In this document: positions 1 through 9,637 of the stretch, one piece after another | Layout: every line of letters begins with the position of its first letter | Position numbering within the stretch: the first letter of the stretch is position 1 | Assembly (NCBI GenBank): GCA_965208025.1 | Contig: OZ242302.1 | Span: 1,488,001 to 1,552,000 of the forward strand | Reading direction: 5' to 3' | Origin: Bin80 sp965208025 | GTDB taxonomy: Bacteria; Bacteroidota; Rhodothermia; Rhodothermales; Bin80 | DNA length: 64,000 bases | Made by a program: the position numbers and the translations under genes | Notes under the pieces: model-generated | Told to the model about the DNA's origin: nothing | What the model saw: only the letters and a program-made list of their open reading frames with translations | Databases searched by the model: none

Positions 1-744
1 CGTTTCCGATCCCAGACTCTCAACCGAGTCAATGTTCAGGGAACTGCCGCGGTCGTCAACGTTGCAAGAGAGAGTGGAATTGAGCGGCTAGTCCATACAT
101 CCAGCATTGCCGCAATCGCGAATCCCGATGGGAGCGTGTCGGATGAAAATTCTGAATGGCAAAATAAGTCCCTGCTCTGGCCATATGCCAAAAGCAAGTA
201 TCTGGCAGAGCTTGAGGTTCAGCGCGGGGTTGCCGAGGGACTTGATGCAGTGATTGTCAACCCTAGCTTAGTCTTCGGACCTGACCGCAGTAATGGGAAG
301 GCGCTCAATGTAACTCATCAGTATGCAATCCAAATTCGCGCTGGAAAAATGAAAGCGTACCCCAGCGGAGGGACAAATGTGGTGGATGTCACGGACGTAG
401 CACTCGGGCATCTTGCTGCGTTGTTGCACGGCGAACCCGGCGCCCGCTACATTCTGGGAAGTGAGAATCTCACATGGAAATCCATCTTTGCTCAGTTGTC
501 TGATGCTCTGAATGTCAATCCCCCACGTATTGCCATCCCCTACGGTTTAGCCCTTGCAGGAGGAACGCTCGCAGATTTCTGGAACTATGTGACTGGCCAA
601 AATCTTGGGTTTGGACGCTCCACTGTCAGATCAATCCTTCGACAACGCCAGTATTCAAACCAGCGTGCGATTCAGGAACTCGGATGTTCTTTCCGTCCGT
701 TCTCAGAAACTGCGCTTCGGGTTGCCGATTCCCTGCCAACCTGA
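1..744 (+). CDS. NAD(P)-dependent epimerase/dehydratase, extended SDR (5' partial)
   Basis: The reading frame is open from base 1, so the N-terminal Rossmann GxxGxxG part lies outside the window. What remains is the second half of an extended short-chain dehydrogenase of the dihydroflavonol-4-reductase / sugar-epimerase type. A VHTSS strand end precedes the active site, the YxxxK catalytic pair is seen in YAKSK near codon 62, and a NPSLVFGP motif follows, typical of the substrate loop. The family oxidises or reduces sugar-nucleotide or terpenoid-type substrates in the cytosol; the exact substrate cannot be read from sequence. It ends six bases before the stop of the convergent receptor gene, so the two genes face each other with no room for separate terminators. 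Confidence 0.8.
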   Translation, partial: RFRSQTLNRVNVQGTAAVVNVARESGIERLVHTSSIAAIANPDGSVSDENSEWQNKSLLWPYAKSKYLAELEVQRGVAEGLDAVIVNPSLVFGPDRSNGKALNVTHQYAIQIRAGKMKAYPSGGTNVVDVTDVALGHLAALLHGEPGARYILGSENLTWKSIFAQLSDALNVNPPRIAIPYGLALAGGTLADFWNYVTGQNLGFGRSTVRSILRQRQYSNQRAIQELGCSFRPFSETALRVADSLPT

Positions 745-750
745 GTACTG

Positions 751-2538
751 CTACATAAATTGATACCGAAACGTAATTCCGACAGACCTCCCTGGCTCCG
801 CGAATTCGCTATGTGGGTAACGAAACGTTCCATCAAATAAATTTGTGATGCGAATCTGAAAAGATGCGCCACTGAACTCTGCGAGTTGTACCCACACATC
901 TGCACTGACCCACCTTGGTTCATTGTAGATCTTACCATAAATCTCTGAACCAAATGTAAATAGGTCCAACGGACCTTGAACCATCCCCTGAATCCTTGCC
1001 CAACTTGACCAGCTCGGTTTGAGATCAGCAGATGCCAAATTTGAGACAGCTGTATAGGTCATTACGCTCCACCATGGCATCTGGACGAATGATGTCACAC
1101 CTACAGAGTGATTGTTCCAGGTCTCCCGAGAAAATGTCATCAACTCCACTACTTCTTTGAACCCCTCCCAACTGATTCCAAGATTTGCCTGTCTCAACAT
1201 TCGTTCAGAACCACTGGACTTCACCCGACCTGCACCTGCAAGCAGGTTCCACTCGTCCCCAAGGTGCCAAGTTACAGATGTACTCCCAGCCCATTGATCA
1301 TTATGAGAATCTAACCTGTATTGAACATTAATCAGAAATTGAGACACTCTGTGAAGAGCTGTCAAAAATACTCCGGTATCCACAGATGAAATCCTCGGAT
1401 GTTCTTCATTTACTCTAAGATCGGACTTCTCTCTGGATGTATTTCGGTAGTAGTCTGCGCCAACATTGAGGCGTAGACTTGACCATGGCTTAACTCGCAC
1501 CGAGACAGCTGCACTCTGCTGCCCCTCGGCTAATTCATGTTCCAGCTGCTGAAAGGAAAGAGATGCCTTCACGCCTTGAAAAAAGCCTGATTTATTTGAA
1601 TAATTATACTGGAAAAATGCCGCACTCTGGTGAAGGTCTTCCCCAGTGCGGCTAAGATCTTGAATCCAACCTGCACTCCCTGTGATTGTCTGATCAGGAT
1701 TGAGCTTGATACCGAGGCGTCCAGCAATATTCCCAGAGCGCAGTGCAGATTGCTGGATGAGACCACTTCCATCTGAATAATCGCTGGATCCCGAATAGGT
1801 TGCACTCAGGATCCCAAACCCTCTGGACCAATTACGTCCAAATGTCCCTCTTGACTTGAATCCTCTTTGTTTTGAATCATAGATAAGTTCTATCCTGTTG
1901 TTTGACGGTTCCTGTGCCTTGTACTGAATCGCAGCATCCATTCCAGAACCAAGGTTGTAAGGAGTGGGAATACTCTCAATTCTATCTGATCCTGTCAATG
2001 CCAGAAGCGGGGGGAATGGATGAAGTAGACGAATCCCATCCAGATAATATGATTTTGGACCGGGTTCTGATTCGGTCACGGTATAGGAAACTCTATGTGC
2101 ATTCAATCTTCGAGGTAGTACGGATCTGAATAAATTGGAAGATACTTGAAAATTTGAACTCGGAAATCCATGACGTTCGGGTAGTTCAATGCCAACAGGT
2201 GAGATGAAAAAGATAAATTCCGAATCTTCCTGTACATCAACGGATTCTTGAATGGGGGTATACCCCTCTGCGGAAACACTCAAAAGATATTCCCCTGGGG
2301 GGATCGCGACAAACTCAAACCGTCCACCATGGCTGGTCAGGGCACCATGTAAGGTTCCAACCAAAATGACCATGGCGTTCGGAATCGGGGTCATTGATTT
2401 TGAATCCATCACTGCGCCGCTCACCACTAGATGCTGCTGGGCAGAACTAATGAATGGACTGCCACAAAGCATAACGCTAACAATAATAATCTTTTGAATC
2501 AGGTGCCAGAACTGCTTCGGATTGAATGGCGTCCACAT
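751..2538 (-). CDS. TonB-dependent-receptor-like outer membrane protein with carboxypeptidase-regulatory domain
   Basis: The chosen start (ATG at 2536-2538) gives a basic N-terminus, a hydrophobic segment and a cleavage region ending in SSAQ, a good signal peptide; an in-frame ATG at 2589 is possible but would put 17 extra residues before it. Next comes a CarboxypepD_reg-like Ig domain (about residues 35-110: VSGAVMDSKSMTPIPNAMV, LLSVSAEGYTPI), then a plug-like stretch with SYYLDGIRL, then about 400 residues of alternating strands typical of an outer-membrane barrel. The C-terminus TFRYQFM has the terminal aromatic-rich strand expected of BAM-inserted barrels. At about 595 residues it is shorter than most SusC-type receptors. 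The ligand is unknown. It is last in the minus-strand run that starts at the tRNA. Confidence 0.7.
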   Translation of the reverse strand: MWTPFNPKQFWHLIQKIIIVSVMLCGSPFISSAQQHLVVSGAVMDSKSMTPIPNAMVILVGTLHGALTSHGGRFEFVAIPPGEYLLSVSAEGYTPIQESVDVQEDSEFIFFISPVGIELPERHGFPSSNFQVSSNLFRSVLPRRLNAHRVSYTVTESEPGPKSYYLDGIRLLHPFPPLLALTGSDRIESIPTPYNLGSGMDAAIQYKAQEPSNNRIELIYDSKQRGFKSRGTFGRNWSRGFGILSATYSGSSDYSDGSGLIQQSALRSGNIAGRLGIKLNPDQTITGSAGWIQDLSRTGEDLHQSAAFFQYNYSNKSGFFQGVKASLSFQQLEHELAEGQQSAAVSVRVKPWSSLRLNVGADYYRNTSREKSDLRVNEEHPRISSVDTGVFLTALHRVSQFLINVQYRLDSHNDQWAGSTSVTWHLGDEWNLLAGAGRVKSSGSERMLRQANLGISWEGFKEVVELMTFSRETWNNHSVGVTSFVQMPWWSVMTYTAVSNLASADLKPSWSSWARIQGMVQGPLDLFTFGSEIYGKIYNEPRWVSADVWVQLAEFSGASFQIRITNLFDGTFRYPHSEFAEPGRSVGITFRYQFM

Positions 2539-2745
2539 AGATGTAATTGATTCGGAATGGCTGTTCCGCGGATCAGACCACGGAAGCATTGCTGATCATT
2601 TCGTTCCTGGGGATCATGTCAATGATTCAACCGACCGAAAGAGAGAATTTTTAGATCCATTTCTACCTGCCTATCCCCCCAACAGCCAATCGCAACGAAG
2701 TGATTCGCGCTCGTTTCAGTTTATACGTAACGAAGAGAATCGTCT

Positions 2746-3876
2746 TTATTCCTGCCACTCGGAATCATGCAGATCCGTCAGGGATCGGGTGATCAGATCT
2801 ATACGACGCAGCCCACTCTCTGAAAGAGAAAAATCAGTTCCCCTACCGCGGACGAGTCCATTAGTTAGATACTGGTATGGAATCATTGAGCGCTCAATAA
2901 TATTCAGTTTCGGACCATCTACGACCTCATCAGAGGACTCAAATTTTAATGGTAAGCCGGAGGCAGCAAAGGTGATTTTCCAGGAGGTGCCCAATTCAAT
3001 CGGAGGGCCGTATTCGGGGATCCAGCCTACCAGTTCTTCACAGAGCCATGGATAACGCCACAACATATCTGGAAGTGTTGGGCCGGCGGGAATGGTTACT
3101 TCAAACGCATGAGGTTCCATCTTGAGGAAATCCGACATGGTCAAGTCAGGATTCTCTCTTAATTCCAGATAGAGGCCAGCTACATCAATCCCCACCAAGT
3201 TGAGCCCATTATAGATCTGATGGTGGTTGGGCACCTTCCGAAGGAGGTGATCCTCATACCAGCCATTGAACGCCTCATTGAGCATTAGATTAATCTCCAG
3301 GTGAAGATGGGCCCGATCCCTGTTGATCCCAGCCCCCGTATAGCCCATCACTCCAATTACATCCCCCTGTTCAACATTGTCTCCAATCTCTACGGAAATG
3401 CGTTCCAGATGAGCGTAAAGACTGTAGTATGGGGACTCCCCCCACCAGTGCTCAATGACGATGTATCGTCCATAATTTGATCGATTCTCATAACGACTCA
3501 CATGAACGACGGATCCATCCGCGATGGTCTTGATTTCGTCCAGTGGAACTCCGCGGGATGTGCGTCGCAAAGGTCGAATATCTATCCCCTCATGGAAGCG
3601 ACTGTAAACCACTCCTTCACTCGTATGGCGCACATTTCGAACAAATCCATACTTCCCCGCAGTCCATCCCGGCTTTTCATTCGGTTTCGGGCGACGGTAC
3701 GTTCGCATATAAAATTCTGGTCCGCCGCCTCGAAAAAGTGCATCATTCTCCGTGGGCAGAATCAATGAAATCTGATCGTCGGCTTGTGCAAAAACGATGG
3801 AGTGCGTTCCAGTCAGGATTCCAAGGATGATTAGTCCTGTACAAACGAAAAAATGTTGGTATGATGAAACTCGCAT
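2746..3876 (-). CDS. Secreted M23-family metallopeptidase
   Basis: A 376-residue exported protein with a signal peptide (about residues 1-31, ending VFAQ). The zinc ligands of the M23 LytM fold are visible: HEGID (His95, Asp99) and AHLHLE (His190, His192), with the usual glycine-rich turns between them (GDNVEQGDVIGVMGYTG). M23 enzymes cut peptide cross-links of peptidoglycan or act as regulators of amidases in the periplasm. A C-terminal extension of about 170 residues after the catalytic domain has no recognised domain. The gene starts 28 bases after the stop of def and is probably part of the same transcription unit. Confidence 0.85.
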   Translation of the reverse strand: MRVSSYQHFFVCTGLIILGILTGTHSIVFAQADDQISLILPTENDALFRGGGPEFYMRTYRRPKPNEKPGWTAGKYGFVRNVRHTSEGVVYSRFHEGIDIRPLRRTSRGVPLDEIKTIADGSVVHVSRYENRSNYGRYIVIEHWWGESPYYSLYAHLERISVEIGDNVEQGDVIGVMGYTGAGINRDRAHLHLEINLMLNEAFNGWYEDHLLRKVPNHHQIYNGLNLVGIDVAGLYLELRENPDLTMSDFLKMEPHAFEVTIPAGPTLPDMLWRYPWLCEELVGWIPEYGPPIELGTSWKITFAASGLPLKFESSDEVVDGPKLNIIERSMIPYQYLTNGLVRGRGTDFSLSESGLRRIDLITRSLTDLHDSEWQE

Positions 3877-3904
3877 CTTAATCTAAATGAGAGAGTTACC
3901 CTCG

Positions 3905-4474
3905 TTATACGGCTTGAACCGGGTATTCCGCTTGAATATTACCATTGGATATTTCCGTAAGCTTTCGTTTCAGGAGCGAACGCCGAAAAGCGCTAATGTG
4001 ATCCGTGAACAATATTCCTTCCAGATGATCGTACTCATGCTGGATGACACGAGCAAGAAGACCATCAAACGTACTGGTATGCTCTTGCATATGCTCATCC
4101 ATAAAGGTGATTTCCACTGCATCTGGACGGTAGACGGGTTCACGAATATCTGGTATAGATAAACATCCTTCTTCGAACTCCTCCTCAGTTTCTGATTCCC
4201 AGCGAATCGTAGGATTGACGAAAACCATCGGCTGTTCCGGAAAGTTGGCTTGTTCGTCCTCGGATAGACTTTCAAACAGAAAGGAGATATCTACCACAAA
4301 AACACGTTCCAGACGTCCAATCTGAGGGGCCGCAAGACCAATCCCCTCGGCATTATGCATCGTCTCAATCAAATCATTCAGAAGCTCTCGTAGCTCTGGT
4401 GTGACTGACTCAACAGGGGTCGTTTGGTGACGAAGGACGGGGTCACCAAACAAACGAATACAGCGTATAGCCAT
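3905..4474 (-). CDS. def: Peptide deformylase
   Basis: Removes the N-formyl group from nascent proteins in the cytosol. All three family motifs are present: GIGLAAPQ at residues 44-51, EEGCLSIP with the metal-binding Cys104, and HEYDH at 146-150 supplying two His ligands and the catalytic Glu. Length (189 residues) is normal. It lies five bases downstream of the DUF411 gene, and its product would act on proteins of every neighbouring gene, so the linkage looks organisational rather than functional. Confidence 0.96.
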   Translation of the reverse strand: MAIRCIRLFGDPVLRHQTTPVESVTPELRELLNDLIETMHNAEGIGLAAPQIGRLERVFVVDISFLFESLSEDEQANFPEQPMVFVNPTIRWESETEEEFEEGCLSIPDIREPVYRPDAVEITFMDEHMQEHTSTFDGLLARVIQHEYDHLEGILFTDHISAFRRSLLKRKLTEISNGNIQAEYPVQAV

Positions 4475-4479
4475 AAATA

Positions 4480-4947
4480 TTACGGGTCAACAGTTGCATA
4501 TACCCCCGTAAGTGAGTCCCCGCTGAATGTGACAATTTCGTAGGGTTTCGCATTGGGGCCTTCCATCCCGGGAGATCCAATCGGCATTCCTGACACTGCA
4601 ATGCCAGAGAGATCAGGCTTATCTTGAAGCAATTGGAGTACATAACGGGAAGGGACATGACCTTCTATTATGTAGCCATCAACGATCGCCGTATGACATG
4701 AACTTGCGGAGCGTGGAACTCCTAACTGTTGCTTAATGGAACTCATATCTCGCATATCACGCGATTCCACCTCAAAGCCGGCATTTTCCATGTGTTCAAC
4801 CCATTTGACACAGCATCCGCAGGTAGGTGATTTGTAGACCACCATGGATGGAAGCGAGTCTTTATTTTCAGGCCAGATACTAAATCCGACGGCAATTGAA
4901 ACAAATATTGTCAGTCCAACAATGCCAATAAATAGGATACGCCTCAT
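4480..4947 (-). CDS. DUF411 (CopG-like metal-binding) protein, exported
   Basis: A 155-residue protein with an N-terminal hydrophobic segment (about residues 4-24) that could be a signal peptide or membrane anchor. The DUF411 signature follows: VVYKSPTCGCCVKWVEH with cysteines at about 43, 45 and 46, then conserved SCHTAIVDGYIIEGHVP and GMPIGSPGME. DUF411 proteins are thioredoxin-like and are often encoded near copper-handling genes, where they are thought to bind metal; no other copper gene is seen here. Its start overlaps the stop of the upstream DUF4835 gene by four bases, which implies translational coupling. Confidence 0.85.
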   Translation of the reverse strand: MRRILFIGIVGLTIFVSIAVGFSIWPENKDSLPSMVVYKSPTCGCCVKWVEHMENAGFEVESRDMRDMSSIKQQLGVPRSASSCHTAIVDGYIIEGHVPSRYVLQLLQDKPDLSGIAVSGMPIGSPGMEGPNAKPYEIVTFSGDSLTGVYATVDP

Positions 4948-5825
4948 TCAATTAGTCGATTGTAGCTGGATAATCGGGATGGATCTACATCTGAAAGGAG
5001 ATCATATGCTAACCCTTGCTGTTCGGAATCCTGGAAAATTCCGATCAACTCACTGTACTTCGTACTGAAAAAAATATCAAATACATACTGTCTGGATTGA
5101 TCATCATACAGGTCAGACATTGTCTGCAAAATTTCTAACATTTTCCCTCGGGCAGATTCTTGATCCAGAGTGAATAAATCTAAGGCCTCAATGTGATACT
5201 GATAGTAAACCTGACGAAGTGGCCGCATACCTGGACTCGTCATCTGGTCAACGATGCGTGCACGCCCTTCAATATCAATCGTGCTCCACCCCAAAGCATT
5301 GTTTGCGACCGCTAACTGCTGAATGCGCTTGGCCCTCTGAAAATGTGGTTCACCCCCAAATTCACTGAATGAATCATAGTCATAGCCCAACATGAGATAG
5401 GCATAATAATCAAGGACTGTCGTGAGTGCATCAAATCGCTCTACCTCGAACACCAGTGGAGTTCCCTGTGAATAACTAAAATCCCACGCATTATCATTGA
5501 TCTGCAATAAGGGTGTCTTCGCCATGCTTCCATAGATCGGACGCGTGCTGTTTAAGATCAGTTGGGCGCGAAAAGATGTGAGGGTAAAATTTTGCTGGAT
5601 CACAATTTGGATTGAACAATCAATCAGTTCATGCAATTCAAACTGATCTTCAGTCCAGTTATTGTCATTCATATACTCTTCAACCTGTTCCTCAAGTTCG
5701 TCAAGAAAAGAAAAGTTGGATCCCTCAAGTTGCCGATAATTCACCTGAGCGGTACACCGAAATTCACGGGCGATTGAAGATGATGTGAGTCCCGACAGAA
5801 TGCATATGAACAGTAGAATTCGCAT
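4944..5825 (-). CDS. DUF4835 / PorD-like protein
   Basis: Start chosen at the ATG at 5823-5825, because it begins directly with a signal peptide (MRILLFICILSGLTSSSIA). The mature part matches the DUF4835 pattern known from Bacteroidota: an early QV.Y.Q..GSN segment, an N.W....F...E.I.C pattern (DNNWTEDQFELHELIDCSI), an FRAQL..NSTRP.YG motif and a YYAYLMLGYDYDSFS motif. PorD, a DUF4835 protein, is an accessory factor of the type IX secretion system in Porphyromonas; that role is family knowledge and not shown here. The protein should be periplasmic. Four-base overlap with the DUF411 gene. Confidence 0.8.
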   Translation of the reverse strand: MRILLFICILSGLTSSSIAREFRCTAQVNYRQLEGSNFSFLDELEEQVEEYMNDNNWTEDQFELHELIDCSIQIVIQQNFTLTSFRAQLILNSTRPIYGSMAKTPLLQINDNAWDFSYSQGTPLVFEVERFDALTTVLDYYAYLMLGYDYDSFSEFGGEPHFQRAKRIQQLAVANNALGWSTIDIEGRARIVDQMTSPGMRPLRQVYYQYHIEALDLFTLDQESARGKMLEILQTMSDLYDDQSRQYVFDIFFSTKYSELIGIFQDSEQQGLAYDLLSDVDPSRLSSYNRLIE

Positions 5826-6081
5826 GTCATCTAAGAGCCAACGCATCAGAAGTTCAACGATCAAGAGCTCTCAAAGAAGAGAACTTCACCACCATTATTG
5901 TACTAAACATGGAGGTCTCAATCAAATTTGAATCACCTTGAGTTCGTTTGTAAATTTGAGTATTGAACAGTTTGGGGTACATGAAATCCAAAATTGTCAC
6001 CAAAATCTTGGAGCATTGAAGATGCTGAACGTACAAATTTTTGTTCAATTTGTTCACTCTTTTTCTTGAATACTCAACTGA

Positions 6082-8880
6082 TCACATCAGAGTAAAGTAG
6101 TACTTGCGTGGATCAAATGGATTAATTGAGAAGCGAACTTCCAAATCTAAATAATGCAGAAGCCTATTCTGCATTCCCATTCCAAGCCCTGTTGCCCATG
6201 CACCCTTATGATCCTTTCCACTCATGACTCTCTGTGCAAATCCATAGAGATAGAGAACCTTAAGATAAACTGGAACGGTCAGTGATCCATCCTCTATAAA
6301 CCAGATGGGGCGAAGAATCTCTGCACCTAACCGCGTATAGGTCCCCTCACCAAGGGTTGCTTCAGATCCTCGGGGAAGAACTAACGAACTACTATATACT
6401 CTATTCTGATTCTGAGTTAGTACATCTATAATCAATCGTATTCCCGTGTTTGATCGTTGAAAAAATGGGAAATATTGATTTAATCTAATGTACAAGCCTA
6501 AATTTTCCGGATCATATTCACGCCGTAGATCTGCACGTCCAAACGCATCAATAACGGTTCCCTGGTTTGGCCATACGTCCCGCATATTTTGTTGCACACC
6601 TACTGCGACTCGAACTCCTGTTTCCACTCGGGTACTACGCTGCCATTCTATGAGGGACTGCCCCGTATCCAAACGAAATGGAACTTGATGATCATCTAAA
6701 CTGAACCATCTTGTCTGCTCACTTTTCAGCCCAGCACTGATTCTGGCAAAACTGTTCCGAACATTTGCCTCAAATCTGAGTGGCAGGGTGACCGTCAAAC
6801 CAATTCCTATAGACTGCTCGCCATAAGTTACATCTTGTATGATTTCTTCTGGCATCAAAACCCTTGCAACCACAGATTCAGGTGTATTGTATGCTTCAAC
6901 CGTAGCGATGATAGGACCGAATGATGCACTTACCTCTGCTAATCCCCAAATTTTGCTGGACTGTATCGTTGCCTCAGCGCTGTAGGTTACACGGCGTAGG
7001 GGATCACTTCCATAGACTCCCAATCCACCTCGTAATCTAGGGATCCAGTTCGGCATCTCATTTGTCCACACTCCAACAGGAAGTAGCATTCGAGGTTGGA
7101 GTCTTCGGACAAGCTTATAGGGTTCATAGGTAAATTCTTCTGGCACGGCCAGTCTGGGAAGAATCTCGGGTACTTGCTCCGCGGAAAGAAGTGATACAGT
7201 GGGACCGTCCAAAGATGAAAACTCCGTAGATGCAATGTTGTATTGCTCATGTTGATAGTCTACGAATAGAAGAGTTTGATCATCGTCAGACAGAACAGGA
7301 TCCAAAGCACCATAGGGTACATTGGTCAACTGCTTCGTTTGATTCAAGTACAGGTCATGACAAAAGACGTTCGTCACGCCCCTCTGGTCAGCTGTAAAGA
7401 GTAGGTATTGACCACTTGAACTCCATGACATTTCACGAATGGAGCCATCATTCAAAAAGATCCATGGGGTGAGTTCACCATTTGGCTCCGCACGATAGAT
7501 GCCTTGCACTCCGCGGTGTCGAATCAGAAGTGCGATGTGTTCTTGGCTGGGCGCAATCTGGATCAGATCAGCTTGGCTTCGATCTCGGATTGGTTGAATT
7601 TGTCCGTCTTCATCAATCTGAACCCATTTGTTGCGCTGGCCATCATTCTGGAGTCCCCAGATGCCTAAGGGAGTCTGGATCGGCATATGAACCCGTGCCT
7701 CTTTGGTGATCCTCGTCTCCTGATGATTCTGGAAATCATATCTGAACACATCCGCATGAGAGCGGAGGGTTGAAAATCGGTCTGACACATAACGAGAATA
7801 GAGAGCAACACTGTCTCTTATGCTAAACCACCCATCTTCGGGGAGCAGGGCAGCATGAATCAGTTGAACGGCGCGACTATGGACATCAATTGTGTATAAT
7901 CCGGGAGTTACATTTAATCCTCTCCTGTACACGACAAGAGTCGAATCACTGGGCCATTGCGGCCAACGCTGCAATACTCCCTGACGTCCAGCGACGATTG
8001 TTGATGAACCTTGAATCGAAACTGAATCAGGAATCATCTCCTCTTGGAATGCTGAAGAGAGTTCATCTAGATCCTGTCCGATCGTTTGGCGTAGATCAAG
8101 TCCGCTGACTCGTAAGGGATTACGATAACGTCTGGCTCGCATATCTTTATAGAATGCTCCTTGATCATGTGAATGCTGCCATGCAAAAAAATTTGCGCCT
8201 CCGATATAATGCCGATTTGCATGAAAACTATACCGCGAACGTTCCAGCATCTGCGACAGGCTCCATGGATGCTCGGATTCAATTGCCGCTCGGAACTGCA
8301 TCTGAAAACGTGCATCATTCAAACGCCCTGCCCCCTCGGCCACGGAACTCTCAAAGAAAACTGCCGCTCCTTCATTCAATCCGGGTGGGAGTGATAAATT
8401 CAACGCACGAGCGAGATCGGGAGCAATCCAATGAAGAACTTTGCCAAGCCCCCGAGGTCCGCCAGCATCCGCCTGCGTGGCATGGACAAGTTCGTGGGAT
8501 GCAACAGCCGTGACCCACGAATCAAACTTCGTTCCCAGTCGGCTCCCTTTGATGTGCGGAACTTCTATTTCCTGTCGGAAGGGATGGGTGTGTACATAGC
8601 CATTACTCTGATCATTGGAATTATTAAGAACCACGGGCATCCAGATTCGCCTTCCCCCACCCGTGAGCATCTGTGCTCTGGAAAGCTCACGTTCCAGTAT
8701 CTGGGCAGTCTCCCATGCCTCAACTTCGCTTCCCTCTTCAAAAATGATTTCGAAATGCTCTGTTTTGTGAACCTGATAGCTACTACCAAGGGGGCGGATG
8801 ATCGGTTGGTAGACGTTTTGCCCCAATACAAATGATGGGATCAGAAACAGGAGAAGAAAGAAGGCCAAATGCTTTGACAT
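6082..8880 (-). CDS. Exported HExxH metallopeptidase-like / beta-propeller / barrel protein
   Basis: 932 residues from the ATG at 8878-8880, which opens a clear signal peptide (MSKHLAFFLLLFLIPSFVLG). A longer in-frame reading exists upstream but runs through the tRNA-Ser gene and is not a real N-terminus. Domains in order: a peptidase-MA-like region with the zinc motif HELVH at 129-133; a WD40/PD40-like propeller around residues 290-570 (LLFTADQRG, TLLFVDYQHE); then a strand-rich C-terminal part of about 330 residues that reads like an outer-membrane beta-barrel, ending YYFTLM. It resembles the surface proteins of this phylum that join a propeller to a barrel; function is unknown. The start codon lies four bases after the tRNA discriminator base. 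Confidence 0.75.
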   Translation of the reverse strand: MSKHLAFFLLLFLIPSFVLGQNVYQPIIRPLGSSYQVHKTEHFEIIFEEGSEVEAWETAQILERELSRAQMLTGGGRRIWMPVVLNNSNDQSNGYVHTHPFRQEIEVPHIKGSRLGTKFDSWVTAVASHELVHATQADAGGPRGLGKVLHWIAPDLARALNLSLPPGLNEGAAVFFESSVAEGAGRLNDARFQMQFRAAIESEHPWSLSQMLERSRYSFHANRHYIGGANFFAWQHSHDQGAFYKDMRARRYRNPLRVSGLDLRQTIGQDLDELSSAFQEEMIPDSVSIQGSSTIVAGRQGVLQRWPQWPSDSTLVVYRRGLNVTPGLYTIDVHSRAVQLIHAALLPEDGWFSIRDSVALYSRYVSDRFSTLRSHADVFRYDFQNHQETRITKEARVHMPIQTPLGIWGLQNDGQRNKWVQIDEDGQIQPIRDRSQADLIQIAPSQEHIALLIRHRGVQGIYRAEPNGELTPWIFLNDGSIREMSWSSSGQYLLFTADQRGVTNVFCHDLYLNQTKQLTNVPYGALDPVLSDDDQTLLFVDYQHEQYNIASTEFSSLDGPTVSLLSAEQVPEILPRLAVPEEFTYEPYKLVRRLQPRMLLPVGVWTNEMPNWIPRLRGGLGVYGSDPLRRVTYSAEATIQSSKIWGLAEVSASFGPIIATVEAYNTPESVVARVLMPEEIIQDVTYGEQSIGIGLTVTLPLRFEANVRNSFARISAGLKSEQTRWFSLDDHQVPFRLDTGQSLIEWQRSTRVETGVRVAVGVQQNMRDVWPNQGTVIDAFGRADLRREYDPENLGLYIRLNQYFPFFQRSNTGIRLIIDVLTQNQNRVYSSSLVLPRGSEATLGEGTYTRLGAEILRPIWFIEDGSLTVPVYLKVLYLYGFAQRVMSGKDHKGAWATGLGMGMQNRLLHYLDLEVRFSINPFDPRKYYFTLM

Positions 8881-8884
8881 TGCG

Positions 8885-8970
8885 CGGAGGGGGAGGGATT
8901 CGAACCCCCGGTAGGCAGTACCTACAATGGTTTTCGAGACCACCCCGTTCGACCACTCCGGCACCCCTCC
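8885..8970 (-). tRNA. tRNA-Ser (anticodon CGA)
   Basis: A complete class II tRNA. The acceptor stem GGAGGGG pairs perfectly with CCCCTCC, followed by discriminator G at 8885; CCA is not encoded. The anticodon loop CTCGAAA places anticodon CGA at 8934-8936, reading UCG. The long variable arm (GTAGGTACTGCCTAC pairing on itself) is typical of serine tRNAs, and the T-loop is TTCGAAT. The next gene on the same strand starts only four bases downstream. Confidence 0.97.
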
Positions 8971-9637
8971 GAGTCTATATGAACGAGTACGAAGATGCGT
9001 TTGTTCGTAGCATATTAGTTTTGCCCATATGTTACGGACCAGCGTCAATCGCTGATTAAAGTTCGTGCAATTTCGGTGATCAAGTAACGGGGACGATTCA
9101 ATCAATCTCTTGAACTATGGTTATCAAATAAGGGAGCAGCGGAGGGATACAATCTTCTATAACTCTCAATCTCTGACCGAGAGATTCCGTCTATCTAGTT
9201 GGTCTTGAAGCCCATAATCTGAATGAACTTGACGATCTTGACACATTCAAGATTTAGGTCTTTGCAAATATCCGGGATCCTCCGATTGTCTCCCTGCGCA
9301 CCCGGTTTGAAAGATTCCTCGGTCACAATACAGCGGGCCAAAAGATTCTCCAACGCTGAGGCTATTAGAAAGTAATCCCTTAATATTCACCTCAACTTGA
9401 TTTAGTCTGAAACTGGTGAATTTGGACGGGGTTCAACGGGATTACATTTGACAGGAGAGCCGTAGGGTGTCAATTTGGTAATTTGAGGCAAAAAAGATGC
9501 ACTCTCCACCTAAGTTTTCCACTTGATTTGGGCAAATCATGAGGTGGTGCGTATCGCATGGACGGTCTTCTCCCATGCGGCGGGATTCCGAAAATTTTTA
9601 ATCAATGCCAAGAAGCACCCCGAAGAGGTGCGCCGCG
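8971..9637. other. Non-coding stretch upstream of tRNA-Ser with two hairpins
   Basis: No convincing gene is seen. Two inverted repeats lie at its right edge: CGCATGG...CCATGCG (9555-9579) and GCACC...GGTGC (9615-9631), the second just past the stop of the IS1380 transposase, where it may end transcription of that gene. The promoter of tRNA-Ser should lie in the left part, but no clear hexamers could be picked out. One end of the IS1380 element must also fall here; its terminal repeat was not resolved. Confidence 0.4.

Noticed and set aside
5854..6057. 67-codon minus-strand frame between the DUF4835 and propeller/barrel genes
   Set aside because: No domain, low-complexity AT-rich sequence and no start context; it looks like chance.
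8881..9105. N-terminal extension of the 932-residue protein upstream of 8880
   Set aside because: The extension is the translated tRNA-Ser gene and its flank; the ATG at 8880 starts a proper signal peptide.
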